DNA of 64,000 nucleotides. Source: Leptospira fainei serovar Hurstbridge str. BUT 6 (GTDB lineage: Bacteria; Spirochaetota; Leptospiria; Leptospirales; Leptospiraceae). The position numbers and the translations under genes were made by a program. The notes below the pieces were generated by a model. The model searched no databases and was not told the DNA's origin. It saw only the letters and a program-made list of their open reading frames with translations. Shown here piece by piece: positions 1-8,486 of the stretch (position 1 is its first letter; each line of letters opens with the position of its first letter). The stretch is taken from NCBI RefSeq assembly GCF_000306235.2, contig NZ_AKWZ02000002.1, forward strand, positions 515,279-579,278, given 5' to 3'.

Positions 1-1108
1 GAAAAGATAAGACCTCCGATCCGGAAAGTGAACGAACCAATCCGAATGCTATATCATCGCCCCTAATAAAGAAAGGCGGATATAATGCCGTCGTTTCATC
101 TTTCTTCGTACCGAACCCGGTAAAAAAAAAGCCCGAATAATTCTTTACATTTCGAGTATCGGCCATTGCATACGATTGCAAATTTTCCGGTCGACTCAAA
201 TCGATTCCTGCATAATAGGAATTAATCCGAGAATCCTCGACGTAAAATTTAGCTCCGGCTTCGACAACTTCCCTTGGTCGCTTCAAATCGAACATAGCGC
301 CGGAAAGCAATAATTTATCCGGTTCTATCGATGAATCAAGTATCGAAATCAATCTAAAAAAAGATTCCGGATGAATGATTGCATCGTCGTCGCAAAATGC
401 GAAATAATCGAAATTTCCTTTATCTTTTGCTTCAAGATAGGCTCGGGCAAAGCCTCCTGAACCGCCGTAATTTGGATTAGAAAAAAGATAGCTCTCCAAA
501 TCTGTCGGCATTTGGGAAGATGGAATCGTTCCGGCGTTATCAGAAATAAAAATCGCAAGTCTTTTTGCAACGACAGAATCTTCGAGCCAAGTTTTTAGAT
601 TACTGAACAAAAATTCTTCGCGCTTATAGGTGCAAATACAAACTGCTAATCTGCCTGATCTCCGAGCCGCTGAAGTTTTCTTCAGATTTCCGTTGGAAAA
701 TTTTAAATTACTCCCGGCTTTCAGTTTCGGATAAATCATATCCGGCGATTCAGAATTAATTTCCAATTCGACTGTTATTAAAAGTGAACCGTCCGAATTG
801 TTTATATCTTTCGTAAAGAAGGTGGACTTGCGGCCATCTCGAAAACAAAATTCAATGCTTATATTCCCGTCGCCTTCGATTAAACATTCAAAACAGTATT
901 TCCCGGGTCCGTAAATTTTAATCAAATGCCGAGGAAAAATCGCGTTAAAATAGGAAGCGAACGACAGAGATTCCTTCGCAGAGAGAATTAATGTCGAATT
1001 ATCATTTTCTGGAGAGTAAGAAACATTGCCGACTCCGGAAGAAGTCCCAAAAAAAAGATATTCAGATCCTTTTAAAATCGGAGCGACGAATCTCTGAATT
1101 TCATGCAT
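1..1108 (-). CDS. GlfT2-type galactofuranosyltransferase, C-terminus off the left edge
   Basis: Probable GT2-family galactofuranosyltransferase adding UDP-Galf residues to the surface polysaccharide at the inner membrane. The frame is open from the window edge to an ATG at 1106-1108, giving 369 residues. Residues 1-150 are a beta-rich N-terminal domain as in GlfT2. The GT-A domain starts near 155 (CICTYKR at 157-163), followed by NPNYGGSGGFARAY (211-224), which closely resembles the conserved GlfT2 segment. The metal-binding DDD is at 240-242 and RGDDIAF is at 349-355. An in-frame TGA lies upstream of the start. The last gene of the O-antigen operon within this window. Family assignment is good; the acceptor is unknown. 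Confidence 0.8.
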   Translation of the reverse strand, partial: MHEIQRFVAPILKGSEYLFFGTSSGVGNVSYSPENDNSTLILSAKESLSFASYFNAIFPRHLIKIYGPGKYCFECLIEGDGNISIEFCFRDGRKSTFFTKDINNSDGSLLITVELEINSESPDMIYPKLKAGSNLKFSNGNLKKTSAARRSGRLAVCICTYKREEFLFSNLKTWLEDSVVAKRLAIFISDNAGTIPSSQMPTDLESYLFSNPNYGGSGGFARAYLEAKDKGNFDYFAFCDDDAIIHPESFFRLISILDSSIEPDKLLLSGAMFDLKRPREVVEAGAKFYVEDSRINSYYAGIDLSRPENLQSYAMADTRNVKNYSGFFFTGFGTKKDETTALYPPFFIRGDDIAFGLVRSLSGSEVLSF

Positions 1109-1145
1109 TAAAATGGGAACCAATCTTATTACTTTTAGGCATCAT
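1101..1145 (-). CDS. Possible 14-residue leader ORF before the GlfT2-like gene
   Basis: Starts with two ATGs behind an AGAGGA sequence at 5-nt spacing, a better ribosome site than the GlfT2-like gene itself has. It reads MMPKSNKIGSHFNA and stops at a TGA inside ATGCATGA, which also holds the downstream start. Translational coupling would explain the missing ribosome site of the next gene. It could be chance; no homology can be judged at this length. Confidence 0.3.
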   Translation of the reverse strand: MMPKSNKIGSHFNA

Positions 1146-1256
1146 AAAATTCCTCTATCAATATATATCCTGATTACCGGTTAAACGATTAGCGCATTAA
1201 ATTAGAAGTTCGATCGATTAATGGATGCATCGCCGGTTCCCATGCAAAAATTACGG

Positions 1257-2381
1257 TTAAAGAATAAATTTCTCACCCGAAAGTAGAGGGACTTCGACCC
1301 CATTCCAAGTCTCGATTATAGTAAAGGATTCTAGGCGAATTTTCTCGCGTAATGAAAATATATGGAAAATCGGCACTCTTCCGGAAAAAGAAGCCCAACC
1401 TGAAAACGTGCTCGGGGGTCCGATAATAAAGTCGCATCGTGACATGAAATATAAGTCTTCAGCCGTAGTTCCGTCCGACATTTGAACATTTACGGAAGGA
1501 ATTGAATACTCCGCATCTTTTTCATCGGAAAAAATAATAAATAGAATTTTCTGAAATCCTGCTTCTTTCAATACTTCACTTACTTCGGCCATTTTCCGTT
1601 TAATATCGTCAATTTCGAAAAAGAATTTTCCATTTAACCATTCCCGATAATCTTTTCTCCTATGATGGACCGCGACAATCTTATCAAACTGACTCCGAAG
1701 AATTTTAATTCTATTAACAACTTTATCAATCGCTTCGTCCTTAAAAGCGAGAAATGTTAATACGTCTTCATGCATTTGACGGCTAGTATCGAATCCGCCG
1801 ATACGATAACGCCAGCCGGACATCAGCAAAATTTTCGATTTAAACGCCTTCTTCAAAAAAGAATCCGAGTCAAGATAAAACGTTTTGCCGCAGAAATTCT
1901 TCACATTGGATTCCGAATCAGCTGCATCAGAATATTCAAAAAAATGCAAATTCTCGGCGATAGTAAACGGGAACAGACGAATCTTCAATTGTAAGGCAGA
2001 AATCACTTTCAGATAAAAAGGATATCGCTTCCAGTTTTTCGACTTGAGAAGAGACCAATTCTTCAAATGCGCCGGGTAACTCGGGACAAAATTCGCATCG
2101 AATTGCTTAAAAAAATGGGCGTATTCGCCGAAGGAAGGACAAATAAAAACGCAATCATACTTTTTACAGAATTGAATAAAATGTAAAAACAGGATCAATC
2201 GATTACCTAGCTGCCCATAAGTTCCGGTATAAACTACGACGCGCTTCTTTAACCGAATACTCAGCCAAAGTAATCGAACATACAATAAAAGAATTGCGGG
2301 CGAACTTAGCAGAACTCGCAAGAATAGAAGAAATTTCCCCTTGTTGATAATTCTACTTAATCGCAAATCATTTCTTCCCAA
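1257..2381 (-). CDS. GT11 / O-fucosyltransferase-like glycosyltransferase
   Basis: Likely fucosyltransferase-type enzyme of GT-B fold. Signature segments of the GT11/O-FucT superfamily are visible: GQLGNR (56-61) in the N-terminal lobe, HHRRKDY (239-245) matching the HxRRxDY nucleotide-sugar motif, and FIIGPPSTFSGWASF (318-332) matching the FIIGxSTFSxWAS motif. A hydrophobic stretch at about 20-43 may anchor it to the membrane. It sits 31 nt after the GT4 gene in the same operon. An fcl homologue at 10132-11067 would provide GDP-L-fucose, which supports a fucosyl donor; donor and linkage remain inferred. 374 residues, somewhat longer than typical GT11 enzymes. Confidence 0.65.
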   Translation of the reverse strand: MGRNDLRLSRIINKGKFLLFLRVLLSSPAILLLYVRLLWLSIRLKKRVVVYTGTYGQLGNRLILFLHFIQFCKKYDCVFICPSFGEYAHFFKQFDANFVPSYPAHLKNWSLLKSKNWKRYPFYLKVISALQLKIRLFPFTIAENLHFFEYSDAADSESNVKNFCGKTFYLDSDSFLKKAFKSKILLMSGWRYRIGGFDTSRQMHEDVLTFLAFKDEAIDKVVNRIKILRSQFDKIVAVHHRRKDYREWLNGKFFFEIDDIKRKMAEVSEVLKEAGFQKILFIIFSDEKDAEYSIPSVNVQMSDGTTAEDLYFMSRCDFIIGPPSTFSGWASFSGRVPIFHIFSLREKIRLESFTIIETWNGVEVPLLSGEKFIL

Positions 2382-2412
2382 TAGCGCACTGGATAGATAA
2401 TCTCATCCAACT

Positions 2413-3543
2413 TTAATATGTTTTGTCGAATGCAACTGCTCGATAAACGTTTGCAGTTCCGGTAGCCATTTTTTTCAAAGAAAAGTCCAAGATTCGCGAG
2501 GTAGCCAATCGTAAAATCCTGGTACGCTTTGGACCGTCCTTCCACGCCTCCTCAAGAGATTCGAGAAAGGAAGCGCCCGATTCCGGGTCAAAGTAGAAAG
2601 CGGCGTCCCCTCCTACCTCAGGCAAACTACTACGGTTCGCCAAGAGTGGCACGCAACCATTTGCCATCGATTCAAGAACCGGTAATCCGAAACCCTCGTA
2701 TAGCGACGGAAAAATAAAAACGTATGCATTTTGATATAAATACCGAAGCTGCGCGTCATCCACATCCATTTGAATAATTCTCGTTTCCATATTCGCTTTC
2801 CGAATTTTCTCTATCTCAATCCGATTAAATCCTCCTCCCCCTGCACAAAATAGGAAACTGTCAGGGTTTTCCTTTAGGAAGATTGGAAGATACTCCAAAA
2901 GGAACTGAAAATTTTTATATGTCCCCCTACCGCCGACGAATAAGATACATTTTCCTTCCGGCAAAGAGACGCGTTCCTGCCTTAAAAATTTCACTGCAGG
3001 ATCGATAGACAATAATACTGTTTCGATTTTCTCCTCCGGGATTTTATATGTCTTCAGTAGATCTCTTTTAGTACATTCAGAAATAGCGATAATGCGTGCG
3101 GCCTTTTCGATTAATGTAGGTTTATAGTAGGTAGTCCGGTCGTTCTTAAAATCGTTCGGATATTTTTCATGAATTAAATCATAAACCGTTAGAACAAAAG
3201 GTTTATCCTTTAAAAAAGGCAAAAAGTACGGGAAGTAATAGGTAGGATGAAATACGTCAAATTCGTTAGAAATTAGGCTCGCTAGCGAAAAAGGAAGATT
3301 TACATAACGAAGCAAACGTCGTTTGCCGGGAATTTTAAAGTCGTGAGGGAAAAGACGATTATAGAATTGAGGATTCCAAACTTCACGGACATATTCATTG
3401 GAACTGAATTCGAGACTTAATTCAGCTTCTATTCCGAAAGACGAATCTGTTCGAAATCCTTGTATCAAATTACTGAAATATCTAGAAATCCCCCCGTACC
3501 TTTGAAGAGAAAAAATCTGATGATCAAAAAGGACTTTCATCAT
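2413..3543 (-). CDS. GT4-family glycosyltransferase
   Basis: Retaining GT-B glycosyltransferase, mannosyltransferase-like, presumably adding one sugar of the O-antigen repeat on the cytoplasmic face of the membrane. N-terminal lobe has the GGISRY loop (about 17-22) typical of WbaZ/MtfB-like GT4 enzymes. The C-terminal lobe carries LYEGFGLPVLESMANG (about 282-297), with the E-x7-E motif that binds the nucleotide sugar, and SLPEVGGDAAFYFDP further on. Typical length at 376 residues. Donor sugar cannot be told from sequence. Confidence 0.85.
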   Translation of the reverse strand: MMKVLFDHQIFSLQRYGGISRYFSNLIQGFRTDSSFGIEAELSLEFSSNEYVREVWNPQFYNRLFPHDFKIPGKRRLLRYVNLPFSLASLISNEFDVFHPTYYFPYFLPFLKDKPFVLTVYDLIHEKYPNDFKNDRTTYYKPTLIEKAARIIAISECTKRDLLKTYKIPEEKIETVLLSIDPAVKFLRQERVSLPEGKCILFVGGRGTYKNFQFLLEYLPIFLKENPDSFLFCAGGGGFNRIEIEKIRKANMETRIIQMDVDDAQLRYLYQNAYVFIFPSLYEGFGLPVLESMANGCVPLLANRSSLPEVGGDAAFYFDPESGASFLESLEEAWKDGPKRTRILRLATSRILDFSLKKMATGTANVYRAVAFDKTY

Positions 3544-3603
3544 TTCATAATATATTAACGGCTAAAGTATTCCGAATGGACATAGCGCATCGGTGATTCG
3601 AGT

Positions 3604-3750
3604 TTATTTTTTAAAAAGTCGATGAAAAGACTTTTCTTCATTCTCCGAAAGTATTCGGTTATTTCTAGATATGTATCTTAATGATAAAAGATACTCGGAT
3701 ACGACAAAATCTCCCCATCCGATTATACCGACGAAGAATCCATCTTCAAA
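3604..3750 (-). pseudogene. Possible C-terminal gene scrap in the gap between rmlA and a GT4 gene
   Basis: The 240-nt gap contains a 48-codon open frame with no start codon, closed upstream by TAG and TAA. Its reading (GFFVGIIGWGDFVVSEYLLS and onward to a Lys-Lys end) has the mix expected of a real protein tail. No family recognised. It may be a chance open frame; the evidence is composition only. Confidence 0.2.
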
Positions 3751-3785
3751 TTACTACAAAGCACGTAAAAATTGAGATTATCTCC

Positions 3786-4664
3786 TTAGAAAATATTCTC
3801 GGTAATTATTCTTTGTAAGTACTGACCGTATGAATTCCCTTTCAAGCTTCCGATTATTTTTTCCATTTCCGAATGAGTAATGAAGCCCTTGCGATATGCA
3901 ATCTCTTCCAAGCACGCTACTTTTAGACCCTGTCGTTTTTCAATCGTACCGATGAATACGGACGCATCGAGCAAAGATTCCGGAGTTCCGGTGTCTAACC
4001 AAGCAAATCCTCTTCCCATAACTTCGACGGATAAATTGTTATTCGCTAAATAGACTTTATTAATGTCCGTAATCTCTAGTTCGCCGCGAAAGGACGGATT
4101 TAGAGATTTTGCTATTTCTACGACGCTACTATCATAAAAATAAAGTCCGGTTACTGCAAAATTCGACTTAGGAGCCGCAGGCTTTTCTTCGATAGAAATG
4201 GCTCTTCTATCGCTGCTAAATTCAACCACTCCGTATCTTTCCGGATCATGTACGGGGTAAGCAAAAATCGTGCATAGATCCGTCTTTAAATCGGCCCTCT
4301 CCAGCATTTCCGACAGCGCATTTCCGAAATGAATATTATCTCCTAAAATCAGAACGGAAGGACTTCCTTCGATAAATTTTTCCCCGATGATGAAAGCCTC
4401 GGCAATGCCGTTTGGATTCGGTTGCACTGCATAATCGATTTGGATGCCCAAGTGGGTTCCGTCTCCTAAGAGGGTTTTAAATAAGTGTATCGATTCCGGA
4501 TTAGTTATAAGTAATATTTCCCGAATACCTGCAAGCATTAAGGTTGCCAACGGATAGTAAATCATCGGTTTATCATAGATCGGTAAAAGCTGCTTAGAAA
4601 CGACTCGAGTAACCGGATATAAACGGGTACCGGAACCGCCGGCTAATATTATCCCTTTTCTCAT
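3786..4664 (-). CDS. rmlA: Glucose-1-phosphate thymidylyltransferase RmlA
   Basis: Makes dTDP-glucose from dTTP and glucose-1-phosphate, the entry step for dTDP-deoxysugars. N-terminal nucleotidyltransferase signature [11 protein letters not shown] (9-19) followed by [16 protein letters not shown] (24-39), plus the downstream LGDNIH and EKP segments; length (292) is standard. Overlaps rmlB by 4 nt (ATGA at 4661-4664), so the two are translationally coupled. rmlC and rmlD are not in this window. With fdtA and fdtB upstream, dTDP-glucose here may feed a 3-amino-3,6-dideoxyhexose rather than, or in addition to, rhamnose. Confidence 0.95.
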   Translation of the reverse strand: MRKGIILAGGSGTRLYPVTRVVSKQLLPIYDKPMIYYPLATLMLAGIREILLITNPESIHLFKTLLGDGTHLGIQIDYAVQPNPNGIAEAFIIGEKFIEGSPSVLILGDNIHFGNALSEMLERADLKTDLCTIFAYPVHDPERYGVVEFSSDRRAISIEEKPAAPKSNFAVTGLYFYDSSVVEIAKSLNPSFRGELEITDINKVYLANNNLSVEVMGRGFAWLDTGTPESLLDASVFIGTIEKRQGLKVACLEEIAYRKGFITHSEMEKIIGSLKGNSYGQYLQRIITENIF

Positions 4665-5722
4665 GTTAAACGATCTTTCCTTTCTAAAAATTCCAACTTA
4701 TTATCGGTCTTTCCGGTAAGTATATCTTTCCACCACACGTCATTCGCTATGTACCATTTGATCGTTTCCTCTAGAGCGGCATCGAATGTGAACTCAGGTC
4801 TCCAATCCAATTCCGTTTCAATTTTATCGGGATTAATCGAATAACGATAATCGTGACCCGGTCGATCCTCCACAAAATGAATTAGTGATTTATAGGAAAT
4901 TTGTTGAGGAGCTAGTCGATCCATTATTTCACAAATCGAAGTTACGATATCTAGATTTCTACATTCATTCCGACTACCAATATTATAACTTTCCCCTATT
5001 CTTCCCTTTTCTAATACTAAACGAAGAGCATTGCAATGGTCTTCGACATATAGCCAATCACGGATATTACTTCCGTTCCCGTAGACAGGTATTTGTTTCC
5101 ATTGCAAACAATTTATAATCGTGACAGGAATTAGTTTTTCAGGAAATTGAAAGGGGCCAAAATTATTCGAACAGTTGGTCGTAATCACATCCAAATGATA
5201 GGTATGAAAATAGGATCTCACCAAATGATCGGACGCCGCTTTGGAAGCGGAATAAGGAGAATTGGGCTTATAACATGAATTTTCGGTAAATGAAGGATCC
5301 GATTCGGACAAGGAACCGAAGACTTCGTCGGTCGAGACGTGAAGAAATCGTATTTTTCTTTTACTCGCTATAATTTTTCTTTTAACCGATTCGAGTAAGT
5401 TAAATGTTCCTACGATGTTCGTATTTATAAAATCACCGGGAAATGCGATTGACCGATCGACATGGCTTTCCGCAGCTAGATGAATAATCGCGTCGAAATC
5501 GTTCCCAGCGAAAAAAGACTCGACCTCGGCAATATTAGAAATATCGATTTTTTTAAAGGAAAATCTCTTATTCGAAAACCAATCCGATAAATTGTTCAGA
5601 TTACCCGAGTATGACAACTTATCCAATACTACGACCTCGTAATCGGCCGTATTCTTCAATATATTACCTACCAAATTGGATCCGATGAAACCTGCGCCAC
5701 CGGTTACTAAAATTTTTTTCAT
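4661..5722 (-). CDS. rmlB: dTDP-glucose 4,6-dehydratase RmlB
   Basis: Extended short-chain dehydrogenase converting dTDP-glucose to dTDP-4-keto-6-deoxyglucose. NAD-binding GGAGFIGSN (8-16), catalytic TDEVFGS segment and [11 protein letters not shown] with the YxxxK pair are all present. 353 residues, normal for RmlB. Lies 6 nt after the upstream GT4 gene and overlaps rmlA. Its product is the branch point to either dTDP-rhamnose (RmlC/D, absent here) or dTDP-Fuc3N/Qui3N through FdtA and FdtB at 11117-12666. Confidence 0.95.
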   Translation of the reverse strand: MKKILVTGGAGFIGSNLVGNILKNTADYEVVVLDKLSYSGNLNNLSDWFSNKRFSFKKIDISNIAEVESFFAGNDFDAIIHLAAESHVDRSIAFPGDFINTNIVGTFNLLESVKRKIIASKRKIRFLHVSTDEVFGSLSESDPSFTENSCYKPNSPYSASKAASDHLVRSYFHTYHLDVITTNCSNNFGPFQFPEKLIPVTIINCLQWKQIPVYGNGSNIRDWLYVEDHCNALRLVLEKGRIGESYNIGSRNECRNLDIVTSICEIMDRLAPQQISYKSLIHFVEDRPGHDYRYSINPDKIETELDWRPEFTFDAALEETIKWYIANDVWWKDILTGKTDNKLEFLERKDRLT

Positions 5723-5728
5723 TCTAAT

Positions 5729-7024
5729 TCAAAATATCTCAGCAGTCTCGGACATTCTACTATTCGAATAAGCCTGCACTGTTCGGCTCTCGCAACTTCT
5801 CCAATCGAATTTTCTAGCCTGAGCGATCGCCTTCTTGCTCAAGTCTTCTCTCAAAGTTCTATCCGTTAAAACATTCAATATATTTCGTGCGAGGCCTTCT
5901 TCATCCGTCGGTTCCAACAGAATGCCCGCGTCTCCGATAACTTCGGGAATTGATGAGGAATTTGATGCTATCACTGGAACTCCGCATTTCATTGCTTCCA
6001 ATGGAGGCAATCCAAAACCTTCATAAAAGGACATATAAACGAAACAGCTAGCTCCACTATACAATTGGGCCAAATCAGAATCCGCTGCATAACCTGTTAC
6101 GACAATTCTCTCCTTCGCCTCGGAAGAAAGTGCAATTTCATCAAAAATCGAATCATAATTCCAGCCTTTCGTTCCGACTAAAACTAAATTTGTATCCGGA
6201 ACATTGCTCGAAATTACCAGCTTCGCAAACGCCTTAATAATGACTTCCAAATTCTTACGAGGTTCTATAGTACAGAGACTTAATATGTATTTTTCGGATC
6301 GTATTCCATATTTCGTTTTTACCTTCTCGATCGCGTCCGTATCGGATACCTTATAAAAAGATTCCGAAGCGGCAAGATAAGTTACGAAAACTTGAGCAGG
6401 ATTAATATCGGGTCTGTATTTACAAAGGTCGAACTTCGTAGATTCTGAAATGGCTATCACGTTCGTTTTACGATCGATCGATCCGATAATCCTATGAATT
6501 AAATGAAATTCTGAATTAACGAAATATTTCGGATATAGTATCGGAATTAGATCGTAAATCGTAATGACTTTGAGGATATTAGACAACCTGATATATTCGG
6601 GAATAGGCAAAAAAGGAGAATGAAAAATAAAATGAGAATTCAAATATTGCTTCGGAACGGCTCTCCTCATTTTTTTTAGAAAGAAAATCCTATCGATGAA
6701 TGCAAATAAAAAAAATAACGGATAAAGAAGGGGCCGATTGCTCCACCATTCTTCTCTGAAATACTTACTGTATATAACTTTATAGAAAAGGGAAATTCGA
6801 CTCTTTTTGCCTGGATAAATGAAACGAGAATCGTCATATTCATTTTCCCTTAAATAACAAATGCAATTTTCAAAATTTCCATCAATCGAACAAAGGAATA
6901 GTTCGATATTTCGATCCTGAAGCAACTGAGTTAATAAATTCTCTATAACTCGGAAAACGCCGGTTCTGGCTTTATTGTCCTTCTGTGCCCAACCTAATAC
7001 TGATATATCAAATATTACTTTCAT
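5729..7024 (-). CDS. GT4-family glycosyltransferase
   Basis: GT-B glycosyltransferase, probably mannosyltransferase-like. N-terminus has the TGVFRVIENLL loop; the C-terminal lobe has YILSLCTIEPRKNL (start of the second Rossmann domain), then FVYMSFYEGFGLPPLEAMKCG with the E-x7-E motif, and SSIPEVIGDAGILLEP. 431 residues, slightly long for the family owing to an extended aromatic, basic segment at about 80-130 that could hold it at the membrane. Donor and linkage unknown. Coupled in the operon just upstream of rmlB. Confidence 0.85.
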   Translation of the reverse strand: MKVIFDISVLGWAQKDNKARTGVFRVIENLLTQLLQDRNIELFLCSIDGNFENCICYLRENEYDDSRFIYPGKKSRISLFYKVIYSKYFREEWWSNRPLLYPLFFLFAFIDRIFFLKKMRRAVPKQYLNSHFIFHSPFLPIPEYIRLSNILKVITIYDLIPILYPKYFVNSEFHLIHRIIGSIDRKTNVIAISESTKFDLCKYRPDINPAQVFVTYLAASESFYKVSDTDAIEKVKTKYGIRSEKYILSLCTIEPRKNLEVIIKAFAKLVISSNVPDTNLVLVGTKGWNYDSIFDEIALSSEAKERIVVTGYAADSDLAQLYSGASCFVYMSFYEGFGLPPLEAMKCGVPVIASNSSSIPEVIGDAGILLEPTDEEGLARNILNVLTDRTLREDLSKKAIAQARKFDWRSCESRTVQAYSNSRMSETAEIF

Positions 7025-7229
7025 ATCGCTCGAATTCGGTTCGAGAAACTCGAATCATAGAGGAAGATATAGATATTCTTAGCCCTACCGGATTTGAATA
7101 TGTAATGTTCTTTCCGCTCCACGTATTATGACATACAATTCTGGTTATGAACGAATTCTCGGTTTCCAAAACGGAGATCAACTCGCATCCATAAGGTATT
7201 TTTTGCGTATGCATAAAGTATTCCTTCAC
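7008..7229 (-). CDS. Small coupled ORF of unknown function
   Basis: A 73-residue frame begins with GTG inside the stop of the preceding GT2 gene (GTGA, 4-nt overlap at 7226-7229) and ends 17 nt inside the next GT4 gene. It fills a gap of about 200 nt that otherwise has no gene. The product is beta-prone (alternating Ile/Ser/Val) with no signal or membrane segment. The coupling favours a real gene; a remnant of a larger gene is equally possible. No family recognised. Confidence 0.4.
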   Translation of the reverse strand: MKEYFMHTQKIPYGCELISVLETENSFITRIVCHNTWSGKNITYSNPVGLRISISSSMIRVSRTEFERYESNI

Positions 7230-8191
7230 CGAGATCCCCCTCGGACGATGGTTGAAAACCTATTTATAGAAATACGACCGTAATTAAATCTAAAATCAAG
7301 TAATAGAAAAACTAGAACGAATATTGAACGATAAACGAATTTTCTTTTTATAATGGAATTTTTGATATTTTCTTTAATCCAAATTCCCACATAGTGATAT
7401 AACCAATGCTCCGAAACGACTCCGAGGAGGCTATTTTGCATCGCCAATATCTCAGAATGGACTTTCAGCCTAAAACTGGTTTTCGTTTCACCATGAATTC
7501 TTGTACAAGCAAGGATTCTCGAAATAAAATTCAAAGGATATAGCATTGAAATCCTGAGCCAATATTCATAATCCATACAGTAAGCGAGCTTTTCGTTGAT
7601 TTCCCCTGCTTGGTCAAAAACCTCCTTCCTGATAAAAACGGAAGGTTGCGAAATATAACAATAATCGAATAACCGTTCCCGATCGTAAGGCTCCGAAGGG
7701 TAAGGTTCAATGACCAAATCGTCGGCGGTTATATGAAGACTTCCTCCGTATAAGAAATGAATATTAGAATCGCTAAAGGCAGATACTGCTGTCGCTAATG
7801 CGCCGGAAACATATATGTCATCCGAATTCAGCCAAGAAAGAATTTTACCGTTCGCCAATCTCCATCCTTTATTAATTGCGTTAGCTTGCCCCTTATCCTT
7901 TTCGCTAAACCACCTATAGCTTAAACCCAAGCAACCTACGGATAATTCGTTATCTTTTCGCGGAAGATAATAATTCAAACCGTCAATGTTTGCGACAATC
8001 TGTCCCGATAGTATGATCGCTTCGATTTTCTTTATGATTGCAACGGACGAGTCTGTAGAACCGCCGTCCATGATGATATAATCGAGATAAAATTCACCTT
8101 CCTGAGATAAAACGGAACGTATAGTTCTCTCTATGTACTTATCTTGATTGAATGATGGGGTGACAGTCGTAATAATAGTCATTGAAATCAC
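7226..8191 (-). CDS. GT2-family glycosyltransferase
   Basis: Inverting GT-A glycosyltransferase. N-terminal TVTPSFNQDKYIERTIRSVLSQ (about 9-30) is the classic GT2 start, followed by DYIIMDGGSTDSS and a WLNSDD segment carrying the metal-binding acidic pair. The insertion holding SVGCLGLSYRWFSEKDKGQANAINKG is usual in O-antigen GT2 enzymes. 321 residues. A hydrophobic patch near 285-300 may attach it to the membrane. A hairpin lies 7-28 nt before the start (separate entry). Sugar specificity not readable. Confidence 0.85.
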   Translation of the reverse strand: MISMTIITTVTPSFNQDKYIERTIRSVLSQEGEFYLDYIIMDGGSTDSSVAIIKKIEAIILSGQIVANIDGLNYYLPRKDNELSVGCLGLSYRWFSEKDKGQANAINKGWRLANGKILSWLNSDDIYVSGALATAVSAFSDSNIHFLYGGSLHITADDLVIEPYPSEPYDRERLFDYCYISQPSVFIRKEVFDQAGEINEKLAYCMDYEYWLRISMLYPLNFISRILACTRIHGETKTSFRLKVHSEILAMQNSLLGVVSEHWLYHYVGIWIKENIKNSIIKRKFVYRSIFVLVFLLLDFRFNYGRISINRFSTIVRGGSR

Positions 8192-8197
8192 TTTTCA

Positions 8198-8219
8198 AGA
8201 TCTGAACGTTCTCAGATCT
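8198..8219. repeat. Perfect 8-bp inverted repeat just upstream of a GT2 start
   Basis: AGATCTGA, 6-nt loop, TCAGATCT. In the minus-strand transcript this hairpin sits 7-28 nt before the ATG at 8191, where it could affect ribosome access or mark a transcript end in the preceding gap. No U-run follows, so it is not a standard terminator. Confidence 0.5.
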
Positions 8220-8459
8220 CTAGCTGATCGCATTAGTAAAAAAGTTCAAATAGTATGGCGTCTCGAAAATTTCAGCATTTAAGATCCCGATTCCCTGACG
8301 CTTAAGGAATGCTCCTTGTTTAAAAAAACCGAGGTATTCATTTACAGTGCTAAAATGCGCTTAGTGTGCATCACCAATTGAGCCGATCACACAGCAATTA
8401 ATATCCTTGAACAAGCTAACAGTTAATGGACCGGCTGCAACGATCAGAAGTGAGGACTT
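8220..8459 (-). pseudogene. Decayed gene fragment with an internal stop
   Basis: The 295-nt gap between two glycosyltransferase genes holds an 80-codon frame interrupted by one TAA (8361-8363) and ending in TAG (8220-8222). Before the stop it reads LLIVAAGPLTVSLFKDI and after it EYLGFFKQGAFLKRQGIGI with a C-terminal NFFTNAIS. Both halves look like folded protein in one frame, and no start is present. Best read as the 3' remains of a deleted operon gene. Family not recognised. Confidence 0.45.
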
Positions 8460-8486
8460 ATTTCAATATCAAGGAATGACAGCCAT

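Noticed and set aside
8402..8475. Inverted repeat TCCTTGA / TCAAGGA as a terminator
   Set aside because: Arms are about 60 nt apart and only 7-8 bp, with no U-run.
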